This document shows, in pieces, positions 1 through 5,234 of a stretch of 6,178 nucleotides of DNA; position 1 is the first letter of the stretch, and the number at the start of each line of letters is the position of its first letter. The DNA is taken from the NCBI GenBank assembly GCA_024710825.1, contig JANJUA010000029.1, forward strand, positions 1 through 6,178. The letters run 5' to 3'. The DNA is from Solirubrobacteraceae bacterium. Lineage in GTDB: Bacteria; Actinomycetota; Thermoleophilia; Solirubrobacterales; Solirubrobacteraceae. Both the position numbers and the translations under genes were made by a program. A model generated the notes under the pieces. It saw only the letters and a program-made list of their open reading frames with translations. It was not told where the DNA came from and did not search any database.

Positions 1-4
1 CAGG

Positions 5-1285
5 TCAAGGCCCGAGCACGCGCCGGAGGTATGCGTTCGTGAAGCGCCGATCGGGGTCCATGCGGTCGCGGACGGCCGCGAACGCGCCCCAGTCGGGGTA
101 GCGCGAGGCGAGCGTCGCGGCGGTCTGTCCGTGGCGCTTGCCCCAGTGCGGACGGCCGTCGAAGCGGTCCATGAGCTCCTCGACGGCCCGGAAGTACGGC
201 GCGGGATCGTGGCCCGCGTGCTGGTGGATCGCGACGTAGCAGGTGTCGCGTCCGGCGGACGGGGAGAGCAGCGCGTCGTCGGCGGCGACGAAGCGCACCT
301 CGATCGGCAGGGCGATCGGGAGCCGGAGGCGGGCGACGGTGGCGAGCACCCCCTCGACGGCCGCGCGCGCGTGCTCGCGCGGCACCGCGTGCTCCTGCTC
401 GGTGAAGCGGAGGTCGCGGCGGTTGGCGTAGACGCGGTGGGAGCGGTCGACGAGGACGTCGCGAGCGATCAGCCGGGTCAGGAGGCGGTTGAGCCGCGGC
501 ACCGCGCGCGGGACGCGGCGCGTGAGGCGGCCGGCGAGCGCGAGCCCCTCGTTCTCCAGGCGCTCCTTGATCCAGCCGGCCGCGGCGGGCCGGGGCTCCG
601 GCGGCCGCGTGCTGCGGGTGCCGAGCCGCGCCATGACGCGGTCGGCGTAGGGGAAGGCCCAGAGCTCGAAGTGGTCGAGCCCGTCGACGAGGGAGTCGAG
701 CTCGTCGAGGGTCGCGTGCAGCGAGCGGGGCTCGTCGACGCGCTCCAGCGTGAAGGCGGGGACGCAGCGCAGCGTGACCTCTGTGACGACCCCGAGCGCG
801 CCGAGCCCGACGCGCGCGGCCCGCAGCTCGTCGCCGCCGGTGACGTCGATCGCCTCGCCGGCGGCCGTCACGAGCCGCAGCGCCGCGACCCGCGAGGAGA
901 GGTTGCCGAAGCGCGCGCCGGTGCCGTGGGTGCCGATCGCCAACGCGCCCGCGAGGCTCTGCGCGTCGATGTCGCCCTGGTTCTCCAGCGCGAGGCCGTG
1001 CTCGGCGAGGCGCTCGCCGAGCGCGCGCAGCGTGATGCCGGCCTGCACGCGGACGAGGCCGGTGGCCGGGTCGGCGTCGAGGACGCGGTCGAGCCTGGCC
1101 AGCGACAGCAGGTGGCCGTCGGTGCAGGCGATGTCGCTGAACGAGTGCCCGGAGCCGACCGCCTTCACGGGCCGACCGGCTCTGGCGGCGCGGCGCACCT
1201 CGTCGGCGACCTCCTGCTCGGATGCCGGCGCCGCGTGGGCGGCGGGCGCGCAGCGCTGGTCGCGCGCCCAGTTGACCCAGGTCAC
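5..1285 (-). CDS. D-arabinono-1,4-lactone oxidase family FAD-linked oxidase
   Basis: This 426-residue protein resembles the aldonolactone/alditol oxidase group (VAO/PCMH flavoproteins), which oxidise sugar lactones or polyols and pass electrons to O2 or another acceptor. The N-terminal FAD-binding domain (about residues 15-150) carries GSGHSFS at 44-50. Its His47 sits where family members bind FAD covalently. The C-terminal ALO domain ends in the family hallmark HWGK (380-383), followed by a DPDRRFTNAYL segment typical of the end of these proteins. Length is normal for bacterial members. The start is a GTG whose bases overlap the hydroxylase stop (GTGA). No Shine-Dalgarno is visible ahead of it, so translation is probably coupled. 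The frame stays open upstream to 2011, but that part lies antiparallel to nothing conserved and overlaps the hydroxylase gene, so I exclude it. No signal peptide or membrane segment is seen. The substrate cannot be told from sequence. Confidence 0.92.
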   Translation of the reverse strand: MTWVNWARDQRCAPAAHAAPASEQEVADEVRRAARAGRPVKAVGSGHSFSDIACTDGHLLSLARLDRVLDADPATGLVRVQAGITLRALGERLAEHGLALENQGDIDAQSLAGALAIGTHGTGARFGNLSSRVAALRLVTAAGEAIDVTGGDELRAARVGLGALGVVTEVTLRCVPAFTLERVDEPRSLHATLDELDSLVDGLDHFELWAFPYADRVMARLGTRSTRPPEPRPAAAGWIKERLENEGLALAGRLTRRVPRAVPRLNRLLTRLIARDVLVDRSHRVYANRRDLRFTEQEHAVPREHARAAVEGVLATVARLRLPIALPIEVRFVAADDALLSPSAGRDTCYVAIHQHAGHDPAPYFRAVEELMDRFDGRPHWGKRHGQTAATLASRYPDWGAFAAVRDRMDPDRRFTNAYLRRVLGP

Positions 1286-1914
1286 CGCTTGCGGTAGTGC
1301 GTCCCGAAGACGCGGTCCCACCAGGGGGCGCTGATGCCGAACCCGAGCGTGTCGTCCTGGAAGTGGTGGCGCATGTGCAGCTCGCGCAGGCGGCGGCCGA
1401 GCGCGCTCTTCGGCTGGTAGTGGTGCAGGTAGTAGTGCAGCTCGTCGTAGACGAGGTAGCCGACGAGGAACGACGCCATCACCAGGTAGGCGACCGGCGT
1501 GCCGAAGATGAGCAGCAGCGGGATGAAGACGACCAACGCCAGCGGCACGCTCACCGCGGGCGGCATGACGAGCCGCTTCGGGTCGTTGGGATGGTCGTGG
1601 TGGACGCCGTGGATGATCCAGTGCAGGCGGGCGCCGACGCCGTCCTCGGGCTCGAAGTGGAACACGATCCGGTGCAGCCAGTACTCGAACAGCGTCCAGA
1701 GGAGGTAGCCGCCCACGAGCGCCAGCACGGCGGTCAGGGGGGCGGTGTCCAGGATGCCCAGGACGAACAGCACCGCGATGACCGGGACGAAGATGTACAG
1801 CGGGGTCAGGTGATGGACCCGCGAGAGCCTGTCCAGCCAGGGCGACCGGAACATGGGCGGCGAGGCGCGCAGCTCCTCCGCGCGCGAGGTGTGGCGCGGG
1901 GTGTCGGTGGTCAT
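1282..1914 (-). CDS. Fatty acid 2-hydroxylase-type membrane di-metal hydroxylase (sterol desaturase superfamily)
   Basis: This 210-residue integral membrane protein has hydrophobic segments at about 38-56, 60-80, 120-140 and 142-158. It has the complete histidine set of the FA2H/Scs7 hydroxylases: H81 and H86 (HX4H), H102/H105/H106 (HX2HH), H160 and H164 (HX3H), H180/H183/H184 (HX2HH). The spacing closely follows yeast Scs7, where ten such histidines hold two metal ions. The ending FGISAPWWDRVFGT is also typical. Such enzymes add a 2-hydroxyl group to fatty acyl chains with O2. The fused cytochrome b5 domain of the fungal and animal enzymes is absent, so an outside electron donor is needed. 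The ATG start has AGGA (1922-1925) with a 7-nt spacer. It is the first gene of an operon with the lactone-oxidase-like flavoprotein and is divergent from the thiolase. CrtZ-type carotenoid hydroxylases share the fold, but the histidine spacing favours FA2H. The exact substrate is inferred. Confidence 0.93.
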   Translation of the reverse strand: MTTDTPRHTSRAEELRASPPMFRSPWLDRLSRVHHLTPLYIFVPVIAVLFVLGILDTAPLTAVLALVGGYLLWTLFEYWLHRIVFHFEPEDGVGARLHWIIHGVHHDHPNDPKRLVMPPAVSVPLALVVFIPLLLIFGTPVAYLVMASFLVGYLVYDELHYYLHHYQPKSALGRRLRELHMRHHFQDDTLGFGISAPWWDRVFGTHYRKR

Positions 1915-1990
1915 GCCTGGATCCTAGACCTTGGATCGGTCCGTTCGAGCGGGGCCGGCGTGCGTCTTCGGTTGGCCAGCCAGTCAGCAG

Positions 1991-2004
1991 CGACGATATC
2001 ATCG
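1991..2004. promoter_or_regulatory. Near-palindrome with -10-like hexamers on both strands
   Basis: CGACGATATCATCG pairs at 12 of 14 positions about its centre (GATATC core, one mismatched pair). On the plus strand it contains TATCAT (1997-2002), five of six matches to TATAAT, with a weak -35 candidate TTGGCC at 1972-1977 and a long 19-nt spacer. On the minus strand it contains TATCGT (1998-1993), with no convincing -35. It is either a symmetric bidirectional -10 region, an operator, or both. A plus-strand start near 2009 would place the two downstream repeats in the thiolase mRNA leader. No start site is proven. Confidence 0.35.
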
Positions 2005-2013
2005 GGGGCAAGG

Positions 2014-2037
2014 CCCCGTGGAGTGCGACCGCCGGGG
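2014..2037 (+). repeat. Stem-loop repeat, copy 1
   Basis: This contains the first copy of a 22-bp sequence (2015-2036) that recurs exactly at 2048-2069, start-to-start distance 33 bp. CCCCG (2014-2018) pairs with CGGGG (2033-2037), enclosing the 14-nt loop TGGAGTGCGACCGC, in which GG and CC could pair further. A competing hairpin just upstream pairs GGGGC (2005-2009) with GCCCC (2013-2017), so copy 1 could exist in two folds. Confidence 0.75.
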
Positions 2038-2045
2038 GATAAACC

Positions 2046-2071
2046 TGCCCGTGGAGTGCGACCGCCGGGCA
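2046..2071 (+). repeat. Stem-loop repeat, copy 2
   Basis: This is the second copy of the 22-bp sequence (core 2048-2069). TGCCCG (2046-2051) pairs with CGGGCA (2066-2071), giving a 6-bp stem around the same 14-nt loop as copy 1. The outer pair is C-G in copy 1 (2014/2037) but G-C here (2047/2070), so pairing is kept while bases differ. It ends 7 nt before the thiolase ribosome binding site. Confidence 0.75.
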
Positions 2072-2090
2072 CGCTCACAAGGGAATCGCC

Positions 2091-3257
2091 ATGTCTCAGG
2101 CCGTCATCGTCGACGTCGTGCGCACACCGGTCGGCCGCGCCTTCAAGGGCTCGCTCGCCTCGCTGCGCCCGGACGACGCGCTCGCCTTCGTCATCGACCG
2201 GGTGCTGGAGCGCAACCCCGGAGTGGATCCGGCCACGGTCGAGGAGGTCGTCGCCGGCTGCGGGATGCCCCAGGGGCTCCAGGCCAACAACATCGGCCGC
2301 ACCGCGGTGATGCTGAGCGAGAAGCTCGGCCAGGAGACCGCCGGCTCGACCGTCTCGCGCTACTGCGCCTCCGGACTCGACGCGATCCGCATCGCCGCGA
2401 ACGCGGTCGCGGCCGGACAGGGCGACGTCTACGTCGCCGGCGGGGTGGAGTTCGTCTCGCGGTACAACGCCTCGCAGGAGGCGGCCCACCCGGAGGACCA
2501 GCACGAGGCGCTGCAGGGCTCCGAGCCCGGCCAGCCCGACCTGTACATCGCGATGGGCCAGACGGCCGAGAACGTCGCCGAGCGCTACGGCGTGACCCGC
2601 GAGCAGCAGGACGCCTACGCGCAGCGCTCGCAGGAGCGGGCGGTGGAGGCGCAGGCGAGCGGGTTCTTCGCGCGCGAGATCGTGCCGGTCACGCTGGCCG
2701 ACGGCACGGTCGTCTCGGCCGACGACGGGCCGCGGCCGTCGTCGACGCTGGAGAAGCTCGCGTCGCTCGAGCCGGCGTTCCGGCCGGGCGGCACGGTCAC
2801 CGCGGGCAACTCCTGCCCGCTCAACGACGGCGCGGCGGCGGCGATCGTCATGAGCGACGCGCGGGCCGCGGAGCTCGGGCTGCGGCCGCGCGCGCGGATC
2901 GTCACGGCCGCCACGTGGGGCAACGAGCCCGAGTACATGGGCGTCGCGCCGCTCGGCGCGATCCGCAAGGCGCTGCACCGGGCCGGCATGAGGATCGGCG
3001 ACGTCGACGTCTACGAGCTCAACGAGGCGTTCGCCGCCCAGGTGATCCCGATCGCCGACGAGGTGGGCTTCGACCACGACAAGCTCAACCCGCACGGCGG
3101 CGCGATCGCGCTCGGCCACCCGTTCGGGATGACCGGCGTGCGGATCATGGCCACGCTGCTCAACGACCTCGAGACGCTCGACGGCACGATCGGGCTGGAG
3201 ACGATGTGCGTCGCCCAGGGCCAGGGCGAGGCGATGATCGTGGAGCGCCTGCGGTAG
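2091..3257 (+). CDS. Thiolase (acetyl-CoA C-acyltransferase, FadA3-like)
   Basis: This 388-residue protein is the usual length for a thiolase and complete. Thiolases cleave 3-ketoacyl-CoA with CoA (last step of beta-oxidation) or condense acyl-CoAs, and act in the cytosol. The nucleophilic Cys92 lies in SRYCASG. NEAF is at 311-314. The catalytic GHP is at 342-344 (His343) within HGGAIALGHPFGMTG. The second catalytic cysteine is Cys373 in MCVAQGQGEA. That last motif departs from the common C-x-G: Ala375 replaces the glycine. The N-terminus (QAVIVDVVRTPVGRAFKGSL) and the HPFGMTG variant recall mycobacterial FadA3, from memory. The ATG start has AAGGGA at 2079-2084. The neighbouring fatty acyl hydroxylase fits a lipid role, but no dehydrogenase or hydratase partner is adjacent, so direction (degradative or biosynthetic) stays open. 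A hairpin directly after the stop suggests a single-gene transcript. Confidence 0.95.
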   Translation: MSQAVIVDVVRTPVGRAFKGSLASLRPDDALAFVIDRVLERNPGVDPATVEEVVAGCGMPQGLQANNIGRTAVMLSEKLGQETAGSTVSRYCASGLDAIRIAANAVAAGQGDVYVAGGVEFVSRYNASQEAAHPEDQHEALQGSEPGQPDLYIAMGQTAENVAERYGVTREQQDAYAQRSQERAVEAQASGFFAREIVPVTLADGTVVSADDGPRPSSTLEKLASLEPAFRPGGTVTAGNSCPLNDGAAAAIVMSDARAAELGLRPRARIVTAATWGNEPEYMGVAPLGAIRKALHRAGMRIGDVDVYELNEAFAAQVIPIADEVGFDHDKLNPHGGAIALGHPFGMTGVRIMATLLNDLETLDGTIGLETMCVAQGQGEAMIVERLR

Positions 3258-3276
3258 TCGCGACCGCGTGTCGCGA
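3258..3276 (+). terminator. Hairpin immediately after thiolase stop codon
   Basis: TCGCGAC (3258-3264) and GTCGCGA (3270-3276) form a perfect 7-bp stem with the 5-nt loop CGCGT, beginning at the base after the TAG stop. No T-run follows, so this is not a classic intrinsic terminator. In high-GC actinomycetes such hairpins without a U-tract are often proposed as terminators or 3'-end stabilisers. It also makes a GTG start at 3268 for the next gene unlikely. Confidence 0.55.
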
Positions 3277-3321
3277 AGGCGAACGCGATCCGCCACGCGC
3301 CGCGGCCCCGTGGGAGCGGCG

Positions 3322-3351
3322 TTGCATGCCGTCGTCGGCGACTCATACGGT
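3322..3351 (+). promoter_or_regulatory. Candidate leaderless promoter for the HNH gene
   Basis: TTGCAT (3322-3327) and TACGGT (3346-3351, fits the TANNNT pattern) are separated by 18 nt. The ATG at 3358 begins 7 nt after the last base of the -10. Transcription would therefore start at or next to the A of the ATG, giving an mRNA with no leader. This agrees with the absence of a Shine-Dalgarno there. The -35 matches the consensus only in TTG. Confidence 0.45.
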
Positions 3352-3357
3352 CGCGGC

Positions 3358-3882
3358 ATGCTGCGCGAGGTCAAGGATGCTCGCTGGGAGTGCCGCCGGT
3401 CGGTGGCGGGGCGGCGCTGGCGGCTCGTGCGCGGGGCGCGGGCGTCCACCGCGACCTGGAGCACTCGCCGGCTGCGGGCGATGCGGATGGCGCAGGTCAC
3501 CGAGCCCGTCGCGCTGATCGCCGAGGACGGGCGCGTGTGGTGGTGGTTCGGCGACCGGATCTGGTGGGAGGATGCCGGGCTGGGGGCCGACGACGTGCTC
3601 GCGCTCGTGCGCGAGCGCGACCGGCGCGACGAGCGGCGCCTGGAGCGCGCGCACGCCGCGCTGGCCGGCGAGCGGACCGCGCCGCGGCGGACGGCGATCC
3701 CCGGTGAGGTGCGGCGGACGGTGTGGGAGCGCGACGGCGGCCGGTGCGTGGACTGCGGGGCCGCCTTCGACCTGCAATACGACCACGTCATCCCGGTCGC
3801 GCTCGGCGGGGCGAGCACCGTGGAGAACCTGCAGGTGCTCTGCGCGCCGTGCAACCGCCGCAAGGGCGCGGCACTGGCCTGA
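3358..3882 (+). CDS. HNH endonuclease-like protein with Trp-rich N-terminal region
   Basis: This 174-residue protein has a C-terminal HNH domain (about 110-174) of the zinc-ribbon kind: Cys130-x2-Cys133, the Asp142-His143 pair, Asn157, Cys162-x2-Cys165, then NRRKG. Two CxxC pairs bind structural zinc in this family, and DH plus N form the metal-dependent nuclease site, so catalytic residues look intact. Ahead of it lies a region of unknown function with a cluster of tryptophans (W61-63, W69-70) in a segment RVWWWFGDRIWWEDAGL, then a highly charged Arg/Glu/Asp helix (about 78-105). I chose the ATG at 3358 because a promoter ends just before it. An in-frame GTG at 3268 would add 30 residues but falls within the thiolase hairpin. 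The gene stands alone: no methylase, integrase, toxin partner or phage gene is near, so restriction or phage roles lack support. Its biological role is unknown. Confidence 0.87.
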   Translation: MLREVKDARWECRRSVAGRRWRLVRGARASTATWSTRRLRAMRMAQVTEPVALIAEDGRVWWWFGDRIWWEDAGLGADDVLALVRERDRRDERRLERAHAALAGERTAPRRTAIPGEVRRTVWERDGGRCVDCGAAFDLQYDHVIPVALGGASTVENLQVLCAPCNRRKGAALA

Positions 3883-3943
3883 CGCGCCGCGCCCGCGGTC
3901 AGCGCCCGGCGGTCGATCCCGTGAGGGCCGACGGCACGCGGTC
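3883..3943. other. Convergent intergenic gap, no clear terminator
   Basis: These 61 bp separate the ends of the HNH gene (plus) and the FAD oxidoreductase gene (minus). Only weak hairpins are seen: a 4-bp stem CCGC/GCGG at 3887-3898 with a GCCC loop, and GACGGC/GCCGTC at 3930-3952, the latter running into the oxidoreductase coding end. No T-run is present on either strand. Confidence 0.5.
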
Positions 3944-5170
3944 TCAGCCGTCTGCGCCGGCCTCGCGCATGATGCGCGCGACGTTGTCGGGGGAGAACAG
4001 CTCGGGCGCGGGGAGCGTGCTCGCCTGGACGCTGACGAACGCGTCCATCGCCTCCTGGTTGCCGTGCATGGCGCCGATGAGCCGCTGCATCTCGGGCGGT
4101 GGCGGGTCCAGCCGCGCGAAGGCGTCGGTGAGCTCGTAGATCGGCCGCACCTCCTCGTCGCGGATGCGCTGGTAGTCGCGCAGTCCGTCGTCGAGCGGGC
4201 GCGTGCCCGACAGCGCGTCGGCGACGGCGCCGGCGACGAGCTCGGCGTCGCGGAACGCGTCGTTGATGCCCATCGCCGTGATCGGGTTCTTGTGGTAGCC
4301 GGCGTCGCCGGCCAGGGCCCAGCCGGGTCCGTAGGGCGTGCGGAAGTAGCCCGGCAGCTCGCTGGTCCCGACGAACCTCGACTCGCGCGTGGCGGCCCGC
4401 ACGCGCTCGCCGAGATCCCCCGCCAGGTCCATCATCGCCAGGAAGTGGCCCTCGATGTCGTGGCGGTTGGCGTGGAACTCCTCGATCGGCCAGCCGAACG
4501 GCATCACGGTCAGGCCGTCGTGGGTGCGGGCGGCCGCCCAGCCGCGATGGCGCTCGCCGCGGATGCCGGTCTCGAAGCCGTCGACGGGCAGCTCGCTCCA
4601 GTAGGCGTAGTACATCGCCGTACGCGAGGGACGCTCGTCGTACTGGCCGGGGCGGACCGCCTTGACGACGGCGGAGTGCCGGCCGTCCGCGCCGACGACC
4701 AGCGGAGCATGCTCGGTGACGCTGGAGCCGTGCCGAGCGTGGCCGCGGATGCCCGTGACCCGGCCGCCGTCGGCGACGACCTCCTCCACGGTGAAGCCCT
4801 CCCGCAGCTCGGCGCCGGCCTCGACCGCCGCCGCGACCAGCAGCGCGTCCAGCACCGTGCGTCGCGGGCAGTAGGCCCGGGCCGCGCCGTCGATCGGCCG
4901 CGGGGTGCCGGCGATGGTCACCGGTCCGAAGTCGAACGAGTAGCGCTCGACCGCCGGGCAGCCTGTCTGCTCGAGCCGCTCGAGCAGGCCCCAGCGCCGC
5001 AGCGCCGCGACCCCGGGCGGGTGCACGAGGTGCGTGGACATCGTGTCGCTCGGGAAGGTCGCCTTGTCCACCAGCAGCACGTTCGCGCCCGCCCGGGCCA
5101 GCAGCATGGCGATCGGCGCTCCTGCGCAGCGGGCGCCCACCACGATCGCGTCGTAGCTGTGCGTGCTCAT
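3944..5170 (-). CDS. FAD-dependent oxidoreductase, PHBH-fold (group A monooxygenase / geranylgeranyl-reductase-like)
   Basis: This 408-residue flavoprotein has the three PHBH-fold signatures in order. The Rossmann dinucleotide site is YDAIVVGARCAG (6-17), with Asp35 ending the second strand. The DG motif is GADGRHS (160-166). The GD motif is LAGDAGYHKNPITAMGI (286-302), which binds the ribityl/pyrophosphate part of FAD. The usual GxGxxG is GARCAG here, a variant I know from many actinobacterial homologues. A CPRRTVLDALL stretch (101-111) matches the conserved arginine segment of the reductase/halogenase side of the family. Such enzymes hydroxylate aromatics or reduce isoprenoid double bonds using NAD(P)H; the substrate cannot be assigned. 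The start is set by AGGGGG at 5178-5183, 7 nt from the ATG. A longer frame to 5227 would begin with a low-complexity stretch and is rejected. It lies 64 bp downstream of the adenosyltransferase gene, probably in the same operon. No membrane segment is seen. Confidence 0.87.
   Translation of the reverse strand: MSTHSYDAIVVGARCAGAPIAMLLARAGANVLLVDKATFPSDTMSTHLVHPPGVAALRRWGLLERLEQTGCPAVERYSFDFGPVTIAGTPRPIDGAARAYCPRRTVLDALLVAAAVEAGAELREGFTVEEVVADGGRVTGIRGHARHGSSVTEHAPLVVGADGRHSAVVKAVRPGQYDERPSRTAMYYAYWSELPVDGFETGIRGERHRGWAAARTHDGLTVMPFGWPIEEFHANRHDIEGHFLAMMDLAGDLGERVRAATRESRFVGTSELPGYFRTPYGPGWALAGDAGYHKNPITAMGINDAFRDAELVAGAVADALSGTRPLDDGLRDYQRIRDEEVRPIYELTDAFARLDPPPPEMQRLIGAMHGNQEAMDAFVSVQASTLPAPELFSPDNVARIMREAGADG
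4967..4987. repeat. 21-bp perfect inverted repeat inside the FAD oxidoreductase gene
   Basis: CTGCTCGAG (4967-4975) and CTCGAGCAG (4979-4987) form a 9-bp perfect stem with a CCG loop. On the coding strand it spells codons for LLERLEQ (residues 62-68). The palindromic Leu-Glu codon pair CTCGAG occurs twice in it, which may explain it without any function. Confidence 0.6.
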
Positions 5171-5234
5171 CGAGCCACCCCCTGAGTCGGTTGTGCAGAC
5201 CGTCCCACTCCGGGGCGGCGGGGGCAAGATCGCC
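5171..5234 (-). promoter_or_regulatory. 64-bp gap with ribosome binding site of the FAD oxidoreductase
   Basis: On the minus strand AGGGGG (5178-5183) stands 7 nt ahead of the ATG at 5170 and decides that start. I see TTGCCC-like sequence near 5221-5226 but no TANNNT hexamer at a proper distance, so read-through from the adenosyltransferase gene is the simpler reading. A short CGGT/ACCG inverted repeat lies at about 5188-5202. Confidence 0.5.

Larger units (their letters stand above)
1915..2090. promoter_or_regulatory. Divergent intergenic control region between hydroxylase operon and thiolase
   Basis: These 176 bp separate two genes transcribed away from each other, so promoters for both must lie here unless one is read through. 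From left to right it holds the hydroxylase Shine-Dalgarno (1922-1925), a small inverted repeat around it, a near-palindrome with -10-like hexamers on both strands (1991-2004), two stem-loop repeats (2014-2037 and 2046-2071), and the thiolase ribosome binding site AAGGGA (2079-2084, 6-nt spacer). It is less GC-biased around 1991-2004 than the flanking genes. No regulator gene adjoins it. Confidence 0.7.

Noticed and set aside
131..1297. Plus-strand open frame opposite the flavoprotein gene
   Set aside because: Composition is typical of an antisense shadow (Val/Gly/Arg/Glu) and the opposite strand has a convincing complete gene.
1286..2011. Upstream extension of the lactone-oxidase reading frame, giving a 668-residue protein
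   Set aside because: The added part is low-complexity Arg/Pro/Ala sequence antiparallel to no known domain and covers the hydroxylase gene in another frame. The GTG at 1285 gives the normal family length.
2015..2069. The two repeats as a minimal CRISPR array
   Set aside because: There are only two copies, the spacer is 11 bp, and no cas gene is in view. The position in a gene leader fits regulation better.
3268..3357. GTG start at 3268 adding 30 residues to the HNH protein
   Set aside because: The codon is in the loop of the thiolase hairpin, the added residues are low-complexity, and a promoter-like site ends just before the ATG at 3358.
1911..3863. 650-codon open frame on the minus strand opposite the thiolase and HNH genes
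   Set aside because: It is Arg/Ala/Asp-rich with no recognisable motif, and it mirrors a clear thiolase on the other strand. Long antisense frames are expected at this GC content.
3930..3952. GACGGC/GCCGTC hairpin as a shared terminator of the convergent genes
   Set aside because: It has a six-bp stem with an 11-nt loop, overlaps the oxidoreductase stop region, and has no T-run. The support is too weak for a terminator call.
4948..4960. Third partial copy of the leader repeat (13 bases shared with copy 2)
   Set aside because: It lies inside the flavoprotein gene, lacks the TGGAGTG half and the stem, and a 13-base match of GC-rich sequence is plausible by chance.
3572..5185. 537-codon plus-strand frame across the HNH end and the FAD oxidoreductase
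   Set aside because: It overlaps two genes with clear motifs and shows no domain of its own.
5171..5234. Cobalamin riboswitch or separate promoter ahead of the FAD oxidoreductase
   Set aside because: 64 bp is too short for a cobalamin aptamer, no B12-box-like sequence was seen, and no good -10 hexamer is present.
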